From Halorubrum alkaliphilum (lineage in GTDB: Archaea; Halobacteriota; Halobacteria; Halobacteriales; Haloferacaceae), in the NCBI RefSeq assembly GCF_017873815.1, contig NZ_JAGGKQ010000014.1, positions 1-64,000 of the forward strand: DNA of 64,000 bases, given 5' to 3'. Numbering within the stretch: position 1 is the stretch's first letter; the number at the start of each line of letters is the position of its first letter. Of this stretch, positions 24,999-33,660 are shown in pieces. The notes under the pieces are model-generated. The model had not been told where the DNA came from. It searched no databases and was given only the letters and a program-made list of their open reading frames with translations. The translations under genes were made by a program, and so were the position numbers.

Positions 24999-26150
24999 TT
25001 ATTCGCCCGGATACGTCGGCAACCGGCCCGAGCGTGCGCTCCCGTCGACGAACGGGAGGTCGGCTCGACTCGCTCCCACCTCCGCCCCGTCGACGCGGAC
25101 GGCAACCGCGTCGAGCGTCGCGTCGAATCCGACGAGCGCGAGCGCGATCGGCTCTCCCGAATCCGGGCCGACCGCCGCCCGCGTCACCTCGCCGATCGCC
25201 TCGTCGCCGTCGAAGACGGCTGCACCCGAATCGGGGAGCCGGTCCGAAACAGCGTCCGGGTCGGCGTCGCCGTCGACACCCGAGAGCGCGTCCACGAGCC
25301 CGTCGAGCGCCAGCCCGACGAGCCGTCGACTGGGCCGGCCTTGGTTCTCCACGCGTGAGACGACCTCTTGACCGACGTAACACCCCTTCTCGAAGTCGAG
25401 CGCGTTGCGGATCCCGAGGACGTTGGGAACGGTTCCTTCGAGCTCGTACTCGAAGAGCGGCGTTCCCGCTTCCAGACTCAGGGCGTCCCAGGTCCGATAG
25501 CCGAACGGGGCGGCGTTGAGTCCGCGGTTTATCAGCGTATCGAACAGCTCGGGAGCGTCCTCGACCGCACAGACGACCTCGTATCCCTCCTCGCCAAGCG
25601 GGGCGTCGGTCGCGATCACGGTGACGCCGGCGTCGACCATCGACCCGCGGACGAACGTCAGCGGTTCCTCCGGCGCGCCCGGACCGCCGAGCACCGAGGC
25701 CACCTTCTCGGTCGATTTCGGACCGTGAACGCCGAACACGCCGAGCCCGTCGGAGACGTCCTCGATCTCCACGTCCTGTATGAACGTCTTCCCCGACCAG
25801 TCTTCCCGGACGGGCTCGGCGCGCTCGGGCGGGACGAAGACGAGGAGTCGCTCGCCGGCGTTGTAGACGTACATGTCCGTCTCGATGCCGCCCTGCGGAT
25901 CGAGCAGGAGCGCGTACGCCCCGCGGCCGTCCTCATCGGGAACGCGGTTGGTGACCGCGTTGTCGACGAAGTCGACGCGGTCCTCGCCGGTGACGGCGAG
26001 TATCCCGTACCCCATCTCTATCGTGCCGACGACGTTGCGAACCGCCTTCCCGACGCGTTCGGGTTTTCCGTAGTGATCGACGACCCGCCGACCGCCGCGA
26101 TCGCGGTAGCTCGCGCCGTGGTCGACGTGGGCGTCAGAGACGAGCGTCAT
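24999..26150 (-). CDS. ygfZ: YgfZ/GcvT-family folate-binding protein
   Basis: A 383-residue protein of the aminomethyltransferase fold with the YgfZ hallmark KGCYVGQEVVSR near residue 265, VDFVDNAVTNRVP near the N-terminus and a C-terminal barrel domain. YgfZ proteins use tetrahydrofolate in maintenance of Fe-S enzymes. The start at 26150 (MTLVSDAH) fits family length; an ATG 9 codons upstream is also in frame. Confidence 0.82.
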   Translation of the reverse strand: MTLVSDAHVDHGASYRDRGGRRVVDHYGKPERVGKAVRNVVGTIEMGYGILAVTGEDRVDFVDNAVTNRVPDEDGRGAYALLLDPQGGIETDMYVYNAGERLLVFVPPERAEPVREDWSGKTFIQDVEIEDVSDGLGVFGVHGPKSTEKVASVLGGPGAPEEPLTFVRGSMVDAGVTVIATDAPLGEEGYEVVCAVEDAPELFDTLINRGLNAAPFGYRTWDALSLEAGTPLFEYELEGTVPNVLGIRNALDFEKGCYVGQEVVSRVENQGRPSRRLVGLALDGLVDALSGVDGDADPDAVSDRLPDSGAAVFDGDEAIGEVTRAAVGPDSGEPIALALVGFDATLDAVAVRVDGAEVGASRADLPFVDGSARSGRLPTYPGE

Positions 26151-26210
26151 GTCCGTATCGAGTCGGGGGAGCGGCAAAAGGTCGCGGGTGTCACGCCGGA
26201 TATCTCCGGG

Positions 26211-26510
26211 TCACAGTCCGAGCCTGTCTCGGATGACGCCGACGAGGCCGTCCTGCGGTTCCTCCTCCGGCGCGTCCGGGTCGGGAACCACTCGGTCGTG
26301 CGGGTGGACGCGCACGTGGTCGCCGTTCTCAACGGTGATCAGCGAGTCGGCTTTCAGCGCCGAGAGCGCCTCCTCTATCGCGTCGATGTCGGCGTCGACC
26401 GCGGCACGCAGCTCAAGCACGGTCATTCCGTCGTCGCCGCGATCGACGAGTGCGTCGAGTAGCGCGACCTCGACGTCCGGTCGGTCGCGGTACTCCGGCT
26501 TTGCGGCCAT
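26211..26510 (-). CDS. Winged-helix-like DUF6432 protein
   Basis: A 99-residue protein with a compact wHTH pattern: VEVALLDALVDRGDDGMTVLELRAAV, DADIDAIEEALSALKADSLI and a beta wing TVENGDHVRVHP. It ends with an acidic linker and GVIRDRLGL. I associate it with the haloarchaeal DUF6432 family. Likely a small DNA-binding regulator; target unknown. Confidence 0.62.
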   Translation of the reverse strand: MAAKPEYRDRPDVEVALLDALVDRGDDGMTVLELRAAVDADIDAIEEALSALKADSLITVENGDHVRVHPHDRVVPDPDAPEEEPQDGLVGVIRDRLGL

Positions 26511-26585
26511 ACCTCACGTTTCGATCGGACGGGGTTTACCTCTACCGGCGGAGCGGATCGATCGGGCCGTCGGCTCGGGTCGAAC

Positions 26586-27107
26586 TCACCGAATCAGCCG
26601 GGAACACGATCCACAGAGGTTCTCCTCTTTCACGTCGACCTCGCGAACTGTGGGAGAAAAGCACATGACACACTTGCTGTTGTCGCAGTGTTCGAGCCCG
26701 AGGGTGTGGCCGATCTCGTGGACCACTTCCTTGCGGACTCGATCCGCGAACACGTCGACCGCCGGCTTCGTCGACACCCCTCCGTCCGAGGAGGTCCGGA
26801 GCCGGTGCGTCGAGATGACGGAGCCGCTCCCGTTGAGATACGCCAGCCCGAACACGTAGTTTCGGCGGCGGTAGTAGAGGTCTCGCGGCGTGATGCCGAT
26901 GTTCTTTTCGCCGCTGCCGACGCGCCCGACGACCTCGATGAGGTCCTCGGCACGGTACTGGTCTCGTCCGGAATCGTACGCGTTTTCGGGGATCGGTTGG
27001 TCGTCGTGGACCGTGACGTCGCAGTCGTATACCGACCGGAGCGCGGCGGAAGCCTCCCGCTTCACGCGTGGGGTAACTTCCCCGACGGGAACGATGTCCA
27101 CGAGCAT
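26586..27107 (-). CDS. amzA: Archaemetzincin zinc metalloprotease
   Basis: A 173-residue protein with the full archaemetzincin signature: HEIGHTLGLEHC (three zinc-ligand His), CVM four residues later, and CGSC 17 residues on for the second zinc. Archaemetzincins are cytoplasmic zinc proteases with weak peptidase activity. The start at MLVDIVPVG fits the family; a longer in-frame start would add 9 residues. A TATA (TTTATGA, about 27130-27138) supports leaderless initiation. Confidence 0.9.
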   Translation of the reverse strand: MLVDIVPVGEVTPRVKREASAALRSVYDCDVTVHDDQPIPENAYDSGRDQYRAEDLIEVVGRVGSGEKNIGITPRDLYYRRRNYVFGLAYLNGSGSVISTHRLRTSSDGGVSTKPAVDVFADRVRKEVVHEIGHTLGLEHCDNSKCVMCFSPTVREVDVKEENLCGSCSRLIR

Positions 27108-27149
27108 GGAACCGCTTTTGACCGCGGCGGTCATAAACCCCGCGCCGTG

Positions 27150-27653
27150 GTGTTTCCCTCACGCCGTGTGCTCGTCGACGAACTCGACCGATACGATCGA
27201 CTCCTGGAGGTCGGTATCGGTGACCGCCGGGGCGTCGCCCGCGCGCTCGCCGATCGCGGGTGCGACGTGGTCGCGGTCGACGTCGCCGTCGACGGAGGGA
27301 TCGAATACGGTCCTACCGATGCTGACGGATCGCTTCTGGTCCGGCGGGGAGATGTCGTCGCGATCGCGTCGCTCGACGGTCCGCTCACCGCGCTTGACGG
27401 TCCGCAGTCGGCCGATCCAAGCGATCCGGTCGACCGCGGACCCGCTCCGACCGGTGTCGACGACTTCGACGCGGTGTACGCGCTCAACCTCCCGGCGGAG
27501 CTCCAGCGACCCGCCGTCTCGCTCGCCGATGCGCTCGACGCGGACTGTCTGTTCACGACGCTCGGCTTCGAGGAGCCGATCGTTCCGGCCGAGCGTCGGT
27601 CCGTCCGGGGGACGACAGTTCACGTCGCACGCGAGTCCCACCGGGAGACCTGA
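27150..27653 (+). CDS. UPF0146 family protein
   Basis: A 167-residue product read from GTG at 27150 (start MFPSRRVLVDEL). The pattern LLEVGIGDRRGVARALADRGCDVVAVDV with a later RRGDVVAIASL matches UPF0146, a small Rossmann/methyltransferase-like archaeal family of unknown function. Divergent from amzA across 42 bases that hold TCATAAAC. GTG at 27168 is an alternative start. Confidence 0.72.
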   Translation: MFPSRRVLVDELDRYDRLLEVGIGDRRGVARALADRGCDVVAVDVAVDGGIEYGPTDADGSLLVRRGDVVAIASLDGPLTALDGPQSADPSDPVDRGPAPTGVDDFDAVYALNLPAELQRPAVSLADALDADCLFTTLGFEEPIVPAERRSVRGTTVHVARESHRET

Positions 27654-27690
27654 TCCGTGCCGGCGGCGTTTCGTCCGGCGAGCGACTACG

Positions 27691-27770
27691 CTCCGGAACC
27701 GCGGGCGAGGATCCGGAACCGCGGGCGAGGATCCGGAACCGCGGGCGAGGATCCGGAATCGCGGGCTGGG
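27691..27770. repeat. 20-bp tandem repeat, four units
   Basis: Four tandem units of ATCCGGAACCGCGGGCGAGG; the first differs by one base and the last by two or three, and a partial fifth follows. It fills the spacer between UPF0146 and the HAD gene, just upstream of the latter's start. Slippage-prone intergenic repeat; a protein-binding array is possible. Confidence 0.85.
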
Positions 27771-27809
27771 ATCCGAACGTTCATTCCCTCCGCCGGCCGG
27801 CATAGGGAT

Positions 27810-28688
27810 ATGCAGGTCGACGCTGTCGTGCTCGACATCGACGGGGTGTTGGTCGACGTCGCGGACTCCTATCGGCGCGCGATCATCGAATCGGTCGATC
27901 GGGTCTGCGGGAAGACCGTCGACCGCGAGGGCGTCCAAGCGTTCAAGAACGCCGGCGGGTTCAACAACGACTGGGAGCTCACTGACGCGGCCGCGCTGTT
28001 CGTGTTGGCCCGACGCGAAGGGCTCCGAATGGACGTTGAGGCGTTCACCGACCGGATCGCGGCCGACGACGAGGGGGGAATCGAGGCGGCCAAACGCGTC
28101 GTTGGCGACCTCCCGAGCGTCGCACAGGCGCGGGTCCGCGACCAGTGGGACACCGAACACCTCCGTGAGGTCTTCCAAGCGCTCTATCTCGGCGAAGAGC
28201 TGTACCGCGAGCTCGAAGGCGGCGATCCGCCGGTGTCGTCGTCGGGGTACATCCACGACGAGCCGACGCTCGTCGACCCCGAGACGCTCGCGGACCTGAC
28301 TGACCGCTTCGACGTGGGCGTGTTGACCGGGCGGCCCGCGGCCGAGGCCGAGATCGCCTTGGAGCGTGTCGGACTCGACGTTCCGGAGGAACACCGGATC
28401 ACGATGGACGATCCCGAGGCCGGAAAGCCGGATCCGGAGGGACTGGTCGCGTTAGCCGAGCGATTCGATGCCGAGAGAGTCGCGTTCGCGGGCGACACCC
28501 TCGATGACGTCCGAACCGCGCGCAACGCCGCCTGCGAGGACGAGTCGCGGGTGTACTACGGGATCGGTGTCCTCACCGGCGGACTGACCGGCAAAGACGG
28601 TCGCCACGCGTTCAGCGCCGAAGGAGCTGATGCAGTCCTCGGAGACGTGAATGGACTCGTCGACCTGCTCGAATCCTCGGACGACTGA
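27810..28688 (+). CDS. HAD-superfamily phosphatase (TIGR01548-like)
   Basis: A 292-residue HAD phosphatase. Motif I is DIDGVLVD near residue 8, motif [12 protein letters not shown], motif III lysine in [12 protein letters not shown], motif [37 protein letters not shown] is typical of the TIGR01548 group. Substrate unknown. The start at 27810 is chosen because the upstream extension would be made of the 20-bp repeats. Confidence 0.83.
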   Translation: MQVDAVVLDIDGVLVDVADSYRRAIIESVDRVCGKTVDREGVQAFKNAGGFNNDWELTDAAALFVLARREGLRMDVEAFTDRIAADDEGGIEAAKRVVGDLPSVAQARVRDQWDTEHLREVFQALYLGEELYRELEGGDPPVSSSGYIHDEPTLVDPETLADLTDRFDVGVLTGRPAAEAEIALERVGLDVPEEHRITMDDPEAGKPDPEGLVALAERFDAERVAFAGDTLDDVRTARNAACEDESRVYYGIGVLTGGLTGKDGRHAFSAEGADAVLGDVNGLVDLLESSDD

Positions 28689-28788
28689 ACCCGGGATCGA
28701 CGGACGATGGGCCATGGACAACCGGGCACGACGTCGAAAGCACCGACGCTAACACTTCTGCTACCGCCGAGGTAGAGCCGGAGAACGG

Positions 28789-28811
28789 ATGGGCCCTGCC
28801 GGATTCGAGCC
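28789..28811 (-). repeat. Partial copy of the adjacent tRNA 3' end
   Basis: ATGGGCCCTGCCGGATT plus CGAGCC matches 28903-28925, the acceptor/T-arm of the next tRNA, in 21 of 23 positions, 114 bases away. Only the 3' part is present. This is the layout of an old integration scar or a slipped duplication. The rest of 28689-28903 shows no gene. Confidence 0.65.
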
Positions 28812-28903
28812 TCGGTCGTTCGGCTCGCGTTCGCTCGCTACACTCCCTGCTTCAAACCCGACTCTCCAGCCTCGCGGCTCGCGGAGTTGCTCGCCGCGAG
28901 AAA

Positions 28904-28979
28904 TGGGCCCTGCCGGATTTGAACCGGCGATCAATTCGTTATGAGCGAATCGCTTTAAGCCAGACTAAGCTAAAGGCCC
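28904..28979 (-). tRNA. tRNA with CAT anticodon (Ile2 or elongator Met)
   Basis: Full cloverleaf on the minus strand: acceptor GGGCCTT/AGGGCCC, anticodon loop CTCATAA giving CAT, T arm with GGTTCAAATCC. The acceptor stem and GGGCC start resemble archaeal tRNA-Ile2 (read with agmatidine), but elongator Met cannot be excluded without identity-element analysis. A partial copy of its 3' end lies at 28789-28811. Confidence 0.88.
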
Positions 28980-29066
28980 TTCTCATCAAGCGGTATCTGT
29001 TGGTCCCTCTTTAGCCTACCGGGTCTCGTCGAGTCGCTCGTGAACTCAGTCACCCGTGAGAGAAGA

Positions 29067-29139
29067 CGCCGAAGCCAGGACTCGAACCTGGGACCGCCTC
29101 GTTAACAGCGAGGCGCTCTACCAACTGAGCTACTTCGGC
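29067..29139 (-). tRNA. tRNA-Asn (GTT)
   Basis: Full cloverleaf on the minus strand: acceptor GCCGAAG/CTTCGGC, anticodon loop CTGTTAA giving GTT, T arm with GGTTCGAGTCC. Lies 87 bases upstream of the CAT tRNA on the same strand and divergent from the CCA-adding enzyme gene. Confidence 0.94.
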
Positions 29140-29274
29140 CCGTCTCGGGATACTCGAGTGGTTTTGATAGGGCTTTCGTTTCCGCCCGACCCGAGTATGG
29201 TTTCCGACCTCACGGGGTCGCGCGGGCGTCGGTCCGACCGACACGCTTTCGGCCGGACCACGTGAATCCCGGCC

Positions 29275-30705
29275 ATGAGCGAACTCGACGCGGTGTTGGC
29301 ACGCGTCCGCGAGCGCGTCCTCCCCGACCCCGAGGAGCGCGAGCGGCTGCGTGCGACCGCCGCGACGCTGACCGAACGGACTCGCGAGGCGATCGCTGAC
29401 CTCCCGGTCGAGGCCGATGTCGTCCAAGTCGGCTCGACCGCCCGCGGCACGTGGGTCGCCGGCGACCGCGACATCGATCTCTTCGTCCGGTTTCCGGCGG
29501 ATCTCGACCGCGCGGAGCTGGAGGAGTACGGGCTCGCGGTCGGGCACGCCGTCCTCCCGGACGGCCACGAGGAGTACGCCGAACACCCGTACGTGAAGGG
29601 CGTCTACGACGGGTTCGACGTAGATCTGGTACCGTGTCACGACGTCGACACCGCCGGGGATCTGGTCTCCGCCGTCGACCGCACCCCGTTCCACGACGCG
29701 TACCTCACCGAACGGCTCGACGAGGACCTCGCCGATGACGTCGTCCTCGCGAAAGCGTTTCTCAAGGGAATCGGGGCGTACGGAAGCGATCTCCGGACGG
29801 AGGGGTTCTCCGGCTACCTCACGGAGCTGCTCGTCGCCGAGCTCGGCGGGTTCGTGCCCCTCGTCGAGTCGGCACGCAGCTGGCATCCGCCGGTCGAGTT
29901 CGACCCCGAGGGCCACGCGGAGCGCACGTTCGACGACGCACTCGTCGTCGTCGACCCGACCGACCCGACCCGGAACGTCGCGGCGGTGTTGTCGGCCGCG
30001 AACCTCGCACGCTTCCAACACTACGCTCGCGACCTGCTTGCGGACCCCCGCGAGGTGCTGTTCCGGCCGCCGGAGTACGATCCGCTCGACGCCGGTTCGA
30101 TTCGCGAGCACCTCGACAGGCGGGAGGCGACCCCCGTTGCCGTCGTCCTCGATGCGCCCGACATCGTCGACGACCAGCTGTGGCCGCAGCTCCGCCGATC
30201 GCTCGACGGCATCGTCCGTGGGCTGGACGACCGCGGGTTCGATGTCCTCCGCGCGCAAGCGATGGTCGACGACGCACACGACGGTCGCGGTTTCGGCGGC
30301 GACTCCCCGGATGGAGACACGACCGTGTCACGACGCAGTGGCCCCGAGCGTGCTGCTCTGTACGCTGAGGTCGAGACGGCGACGCGTCCCGCCGTCACTC
30401 GGCACGAGGGGCCGCCGGTCGCCGTCCGGAAACACGCGGCGAGCTTCTACGAGTCGTACGCGGATGACGGCGATCCCGACACGTACGGGCCGTTCATCGA
30501 GGGGGATCGATACGTGGTCGAGCGCGAACGCGAGTTCACGACGGTCCGCGAATACCTCGAAAGCGACGCCGCAAGCGATGTCGCGCTCGGGGCGCGGATC
30601 GAGCCGGCGTTCGAGGGTCGGGACGTGCTCGTCGGCGACGCGGTTGCCACGCTTGCCGACCGCTTTGGGAGTGCGTTCCGCGAGTTCTACGAACCACGGC
30701 CCTGA
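29275..30705 (+). CDS. cca: CCA tRNA nucleotidyltransferase (archaeal class I)
   Basis: A 476-residue archaeal CCA-adding enzyme. The nucleotidyltransferase palm has VGSTARGTWVAGDRDIDLFVRF (catalytic Asp pair in DID) and a third acidic residue in FDVDLVPC; the central and tail domains follow to about residue 440. It adds or repairs the 3' CCA on tRNA, which fits its place next to tRNA genes. Length matches the family. Confidence 0.93.
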   Translation: MSELDAVLARVRERVLPDPEERERLRATAATLTERTREAIADLPVEADVVQVGSTARGTWVAGDRDIDLFVRFPADLDRAELEEYGLAVGHAVLPDGHEEYAEHPYVKGVYDGFDVDLVPCHDVDTAGDLVSAVDRTPFHDAYLTERLDEDLADDVVLAKAFLKGIGAYGSDLRTEGFSGYLTELLVAELGGFVPLVESARSWHPPVEFDPEGHAERTFDDALVVVDPTDPTRNVAAVLSAANLARFQHYARDLLADPREVLFRPPEYDPLDAGSIREHLDRREATPVAVVLDAPDIVDDQLWPQLRRSLDGIVRGLDDRGFDVLRAQAMVDDAHDGRGFGGDSPDGDTTVSRRSGPERAALYAEVETATRPAVTRHEGPPVAVRKHAASFYESYADDGDPDTYGPFIEGDRYVVEREREFTTVREYLESDAASDVALGARIEPAFEGRDVLVGDAVATLADRFGSAFREFYEPRP

Positions 30706-30723
30706 CGTGACCCCTGACACGGA

Positions 30724-31065
30724 TCAGTCGACGTAGCGGTCGAACAGGTAGTATACGACGCCTAAGGCGACGCCGAGGACGACGACGAGCACGGAGAACA
30801 CGGCCGCGATCCGTGGAAACACCATCCAGAACGCGATGTAAAACGAGAACGCGAACGCGAACAACGCCACGATCACCACCCCTCGGGTCGGGTTCTGGAC
30901 GGCGGCGACGAACACCCGCTGGGGGAGCGAGAGGTCCGCGAAATCGACTTCGCTCGCGGCTCGAGGACCGCGAGGAGTCTCGGTCGCCTCGTCAGTGGGA
31001 ACGTCCGCCTCCTCGTCAGTGGGAACGTCCGATCTCCCGTCCGAACGGCCGACGTCGTCGGTCAC
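30724..31065 (-). CDS. Small two-TM haloarchaeal membrane protein
   Basis: A 113-residue protein with an acidic N-terminal region containing the near-repeat DVPTDEEADVPTDEATET, then DLSLPQRVFVAAVQNPTRG and two TM helices (about residues 60-78 and 85-105). Convergent with cca. Function unknown. Confidence 0.62.
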   Translation of the reverse strand: MTDDVGRSDGRSDVPTDEEADVPTDEATETPRGPRAASEVDFADLSLPQRVFVAAVQNPTRGVVIVALFAFAFSFYIAFWMVFPRIAAVFSVLVVVLGVALGVVYYLFDRYVD

Positions 31066-31174
31066 GCTCGTTCGTACGGCCCCCGTCCCCGTGTACCTAT
31101 CGTTCCTCGTTCGCGTTGTTCGTTGTCGTTCCGTCGAGCGCTCCTCACTGAATCCGGTCTCGTCTCCGGAATCG

Positions 31175-31531
31175 CTACGTCACCACGAGAGCGAGACCGG
31201 ATCCAGTGAGGAGCGCGGCGACTGCGGCTACAACGTTGAGAGCGGCGAACGCGGTTGCCGTTCCCGGATCGCCCGCCTCCGCGGTCGTGACGGTCTCGAC
31301 GGCGAACGACGAGAACGTCGTGAACGCGCCACAGAACCCGACCCCGACGGCGAGTGTGGCGGAGGGCCCGGTCGGAACCCCGATGACGACCCCGAGCGCG
31401 AAGCTCCCGAGCGTGTTGACGACGACCAGCGACCACCGGCTCTCGATCGCGAGCCCGACCGCGTGCCGGGCCAGTGCTCCCGCTGCCCCGCCGATCCCGA
31501 CGGCCATCGCGGCGAGCAACGGCTCCGTCAC
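31175..31531 (-). CDS. crcB: Fluoride ion exporter CrcB/Fluc, second copy of pair
   Basis: A 118-residue Fluc protein with four TM helices and GGAAGALARHAVG, NTLGSFALGVVIG and GFCGAFTTFSSFAVE. It begins with GTG at 31531, overlapping the stop of the other crcB (GTGA), so the two are translationally coupled. Neighbouring pairs usually form obligate antiparallel heterodimers. Confidence 0.88.
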   Translation of the reverse strand: MTEPLLAAMAVGIGGAAGALARHAVGLAIESRWSLVVVNTLGSFALGVVIGVPTGPSATLAVGVGFCGAFTTFSSFAVETVTTAEAGDPGTATAFAALNVVAAVAALLTGSGLALVVT

Positions 31532-31875
31532 AGCCGCCTCCCAAGCGCGAGTCCGGCGATCGCAGCGAGAAATCCGGCGGCGTAGCTGACGACCACGTAG
31601 CCTGTCCCGGCGACCGTTCCGAGCGCGACGGCGTCGGCCGCGAACGTGCTGTACGTCGTAAACGACGAGACGAACCCGGTACCGACGAACAGCTGCGTCC
31701 GGACCTCGGTCGCTCGCGTTACCAAGAGGCCGAGCGCGAACGACCCGACCACGTTCACGAGAAGCGTTCCGAGTCCGGTCACGTCGCCCGCGGCGATGTC
31801 GACGGCGTATCGCGTTAAGGCACCGGCGAACCCCCCGGCTGCGACGAGTGCGGCACCCGCGAGCGTCCGTTCCAT
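31528..31875 (-). CDS. crcB: Fluoride ion exporter CrcB/Fluc, first copy of pair
   Basis: A 115-residue Fluc protein with GGFAGALTRYAVD, NVVGSFALGLLV and GFVSSFTTYSTFAAD. The start at 31875 (MERTLAGA) fits family length; longer upstream in-frame sequence has no TM character. Its TGA overlaps the GTG of the second copy. Together they export fluoride and protect against its toxicity. Confidence 0.88.
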   Translation of the reverse strand: MERTLAGAALVAAGGFAGALTRYAVDIAAGDVTGLGTLLVNVVGSFALGLLVTRATEVRTQLFVGTGFVSSFTTYSTFAADAVALGTVAGTGYVVVSYAAGFLAAIAGLALGRRL

Positions 31876-31939
31876 GTTCCCACCGTCGCCAGCGCCGATC
31901 TTGTAGCTTCTGATCGCTCGGCCAGCGGTGGCGTTCCGG

Positions 31940-33049
31940 TCAGTCGATGGTGACCTCGCTGGCGCTGGGACTGCCCCCCTCGTGAGGCGTCCGTCTTCGT
32001 CGTACCCGGACGGTATGTGCGGTCTCGGTCGCGTCGTCAACGACGAGCGCCTCACCGGTTCCGGTCGGCAGTCTAGAGGCGAGGTCGCCGGCGAGATACG
32101 TCGCCTCCGCCTCCGCGAGACGCTCGACGTCGGGTTCGGCCGTGAGGCGGTGTGTGACGAGGAGATCCGACTGTGAGACGGCGACGCTCGGGAGCGCTCC
32201 GGGTCGCTGCGTGGCACAGACGAACGACACGCCGGGCGAGCGCCCGCGGGTCAGCAGCGTGCGAAGCGCCGGATCGGCCACGCCGCCGAAGAAGGCGTGT
32301 GCCTCGTCGACGAGCAGCCACGGAAGCCGGTCGACGTCGCCGTCGACCCGCGCGTCGTAGAGTCCCCTGGCGACCGCACGGACGACCCCTGCCGACGCGG
32401 TTTCGGGCACTCCGGCGAGGTCGAGAACGGTCGGCGTCCCGTCGGCCGCGAACGATGACACCGACGGTGCGTCGGCGTCGAAGATCCCCCACGACTCCGC
32501 TAATCGGAGGTGGTTCCGGACGGTGCGCCGAGTTGAGTCGGGGGCGTCGGCCTCGGAGAGGAACCGACGGAACGAGTCGATCGACGCCGGAACCGACGGT
32601 TTACCGCCGGCGGCGGTATCGCCGTCAACCTTGCCTCCGCGACCCTTACCGTCGTCGACCGCGTCGGCGACGGTTCGCCACAGCAGACTCCCGGCACCGC
32701 TCGTCGGATCGAGACCGACGAGATCCGGCCAGACGGCCGCGGGGATCGACCCGGGTCTGACCGTCGGCTCGACGATTCGACCACCAGCCGCGGTTAACCC
32801 GCCGAACACCCCCATCGGGTCGACGACGACCGGGGAAACGCCCCGACTGTCGGCGAGCCCCTCCGCGAGGACGCCGAGCGTGTACGACTTTCCGGTGCCA
32901 CGCTTCCCGAAGACGACGGCGGCATGCGGCGAGTCGACGTCGAGATCGACCGCCGCCCCGTCGCTCCCGTCCCGTGCGAGGAAGGATCCGAGTCGGACCG
33001 TCAGCGATTCGTCCGCATCACTGTTGTTCTCGCGTCCGAGCACGCTCAT
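31940..33049 (-). CDS. HerA-like/DUF87 ATPase
   Basis: A 369-residue RecA-fold ATPase of the HerA/DUF87 type: Walker A GKRGTGKS (about residues 48-55), VVDPMGVFGGL, Walker B WLLVDEAHAFFGG, and the sensor-like RGRSPGVSFVCATQRPGALP. HerA relatives are hexameric DNA translocases. No NurA gene is adjacent, so it may act alone or with a distant nuclease. The leaderless start at 33049 is set by a TATA ATTTATATAT at 33071-33080. Confidence 0.8.
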   Translation of the reverse strand: MSVLGRENNSDADESLTVRLGSFLARDGSDGAAVDLDVDSPHAAVVFGKRGTGKSYTLGVLAEGLADSRGVSPVVVDPMGVFGGLTAAGGRIVEPTVRPGSIPAAVWPDLVGLDPTSGAGSLLWRTVADAVDDGKGRGGKVDGDTAAGGKPSVPASIDSFRRFLSEADAPDSTRRTVRNHLRLAESWGIFDADAPSVSSFAADGTPTVLDLAGVPETASAGVVRAVARGLYDARVDGDVDRLPWLLVDEAHAFFGGVADPALRTLLTRGRSPGVSFVCATQRPGALPSVAVSQSDLLVTHRLTAEPDVERLAEAEATYLAGDLASRLPTGTGEALVVDDATETAHTVRVRRRRTPHEGGSPSASEVTID

Positions 33050-33186
33050 GCGGTGGATCGCCTCGACATCATATATAAATCGTCGCTCGATCGGTCGGTT
33101 GGCGGACGGAAATCGATCGGTTTTCGCTCCCTCGCTTCGCTCTCTCCTCCGACTCTTTATAACCCATACCGCGGCCAACCGGTCGT

Positions 33187-33660
33187 ATGTTCGACGCCAT
33201 ATCGGACGTTCGTGGCACCGACGGATCGTTTCTCGCCGACCGCCGCGCGATCGAGGGGTTACCGGTCAGGCTGGTGATCGCTCTCGTCGTCGGTGTGGCG
33301 AGTCTCAGCGTGATGATGGGAATGATCGGTAGCATCGACGGGCTTGCAGCGACGGAACTCGATGCGCAACCGGAACCGGAGGTGACGTCGACGGGCTCTC
33401 AGTCGATCGACGTGGCAGTCGTGGATCCTGATGGGGGACACGTCTCCGACGCGACGGTGATCGTTCGTAGCGGGTCGGCACGGATCGATGGTCCCGCAAC
33501 GGCCACGACGGACGGTGACGGGATCGCAACGGTGAGCGTCGATCCCGAACTCGGCCCGAACCAGCCAGACGGAACGCTCTCGATAGACATCAAACCGCCG
33601 GCGGGGAGCGACTACGTCGACGAACGAGAGAACACCGCGGTGCTCGTCGTCGACGACTAG
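33187..33660 (+). CDS. Haloarchaeal secreted/membrane-anchored beta-domain protein
   Basis: A 157-residue protein with a pilin-like N-terminal hydrophobic segment (VRLVIALVVGVASLSVMMGM, about residues 28-47) and an exposed Ig/transthyretin-like beta domain (IDVAVVDPDGGHVSDATVIV onward). This resembles the DUF7382-type proteins associated with type IV pilus-like assemblies. Its TAG and the convergent pcm TAG share one CTAG palindrome at 33657-33660. Confidence 0.65.
   Translation: MFDAISDVRGTDGSFLADRRAIEGLPVRLVIALVVGVASLSVMMGMIGSIDGLAATELDAQPEPEVTSTGSQSIDVAVVDPDGGHVSDATVIVRSGSARIDGPATATTDGDGIATVSVDPELGPNQPDGTLSIDIKPPAGSDYVDERENTAVLVVDD

Noticed and set aside
23763-25358. 531-codon plus-strand open frame across the second PiT gene
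   Set aside because: Arg-rich shadow in another frame of the permease; no homology signal.
27691-27770. CRISPR array
   Set aside because: Units are directly adjacent with no unique spacers; it is a simple tandem repeat. No cas gene is present, and the same holds for 42544-42657.
31528-32217. 229-residue version of the first crcB gene
   Set aside because: The N-terminal 114 residues are antisense to the HerA-like gene and non-hydrophobic; the CrcB start is at 31875.
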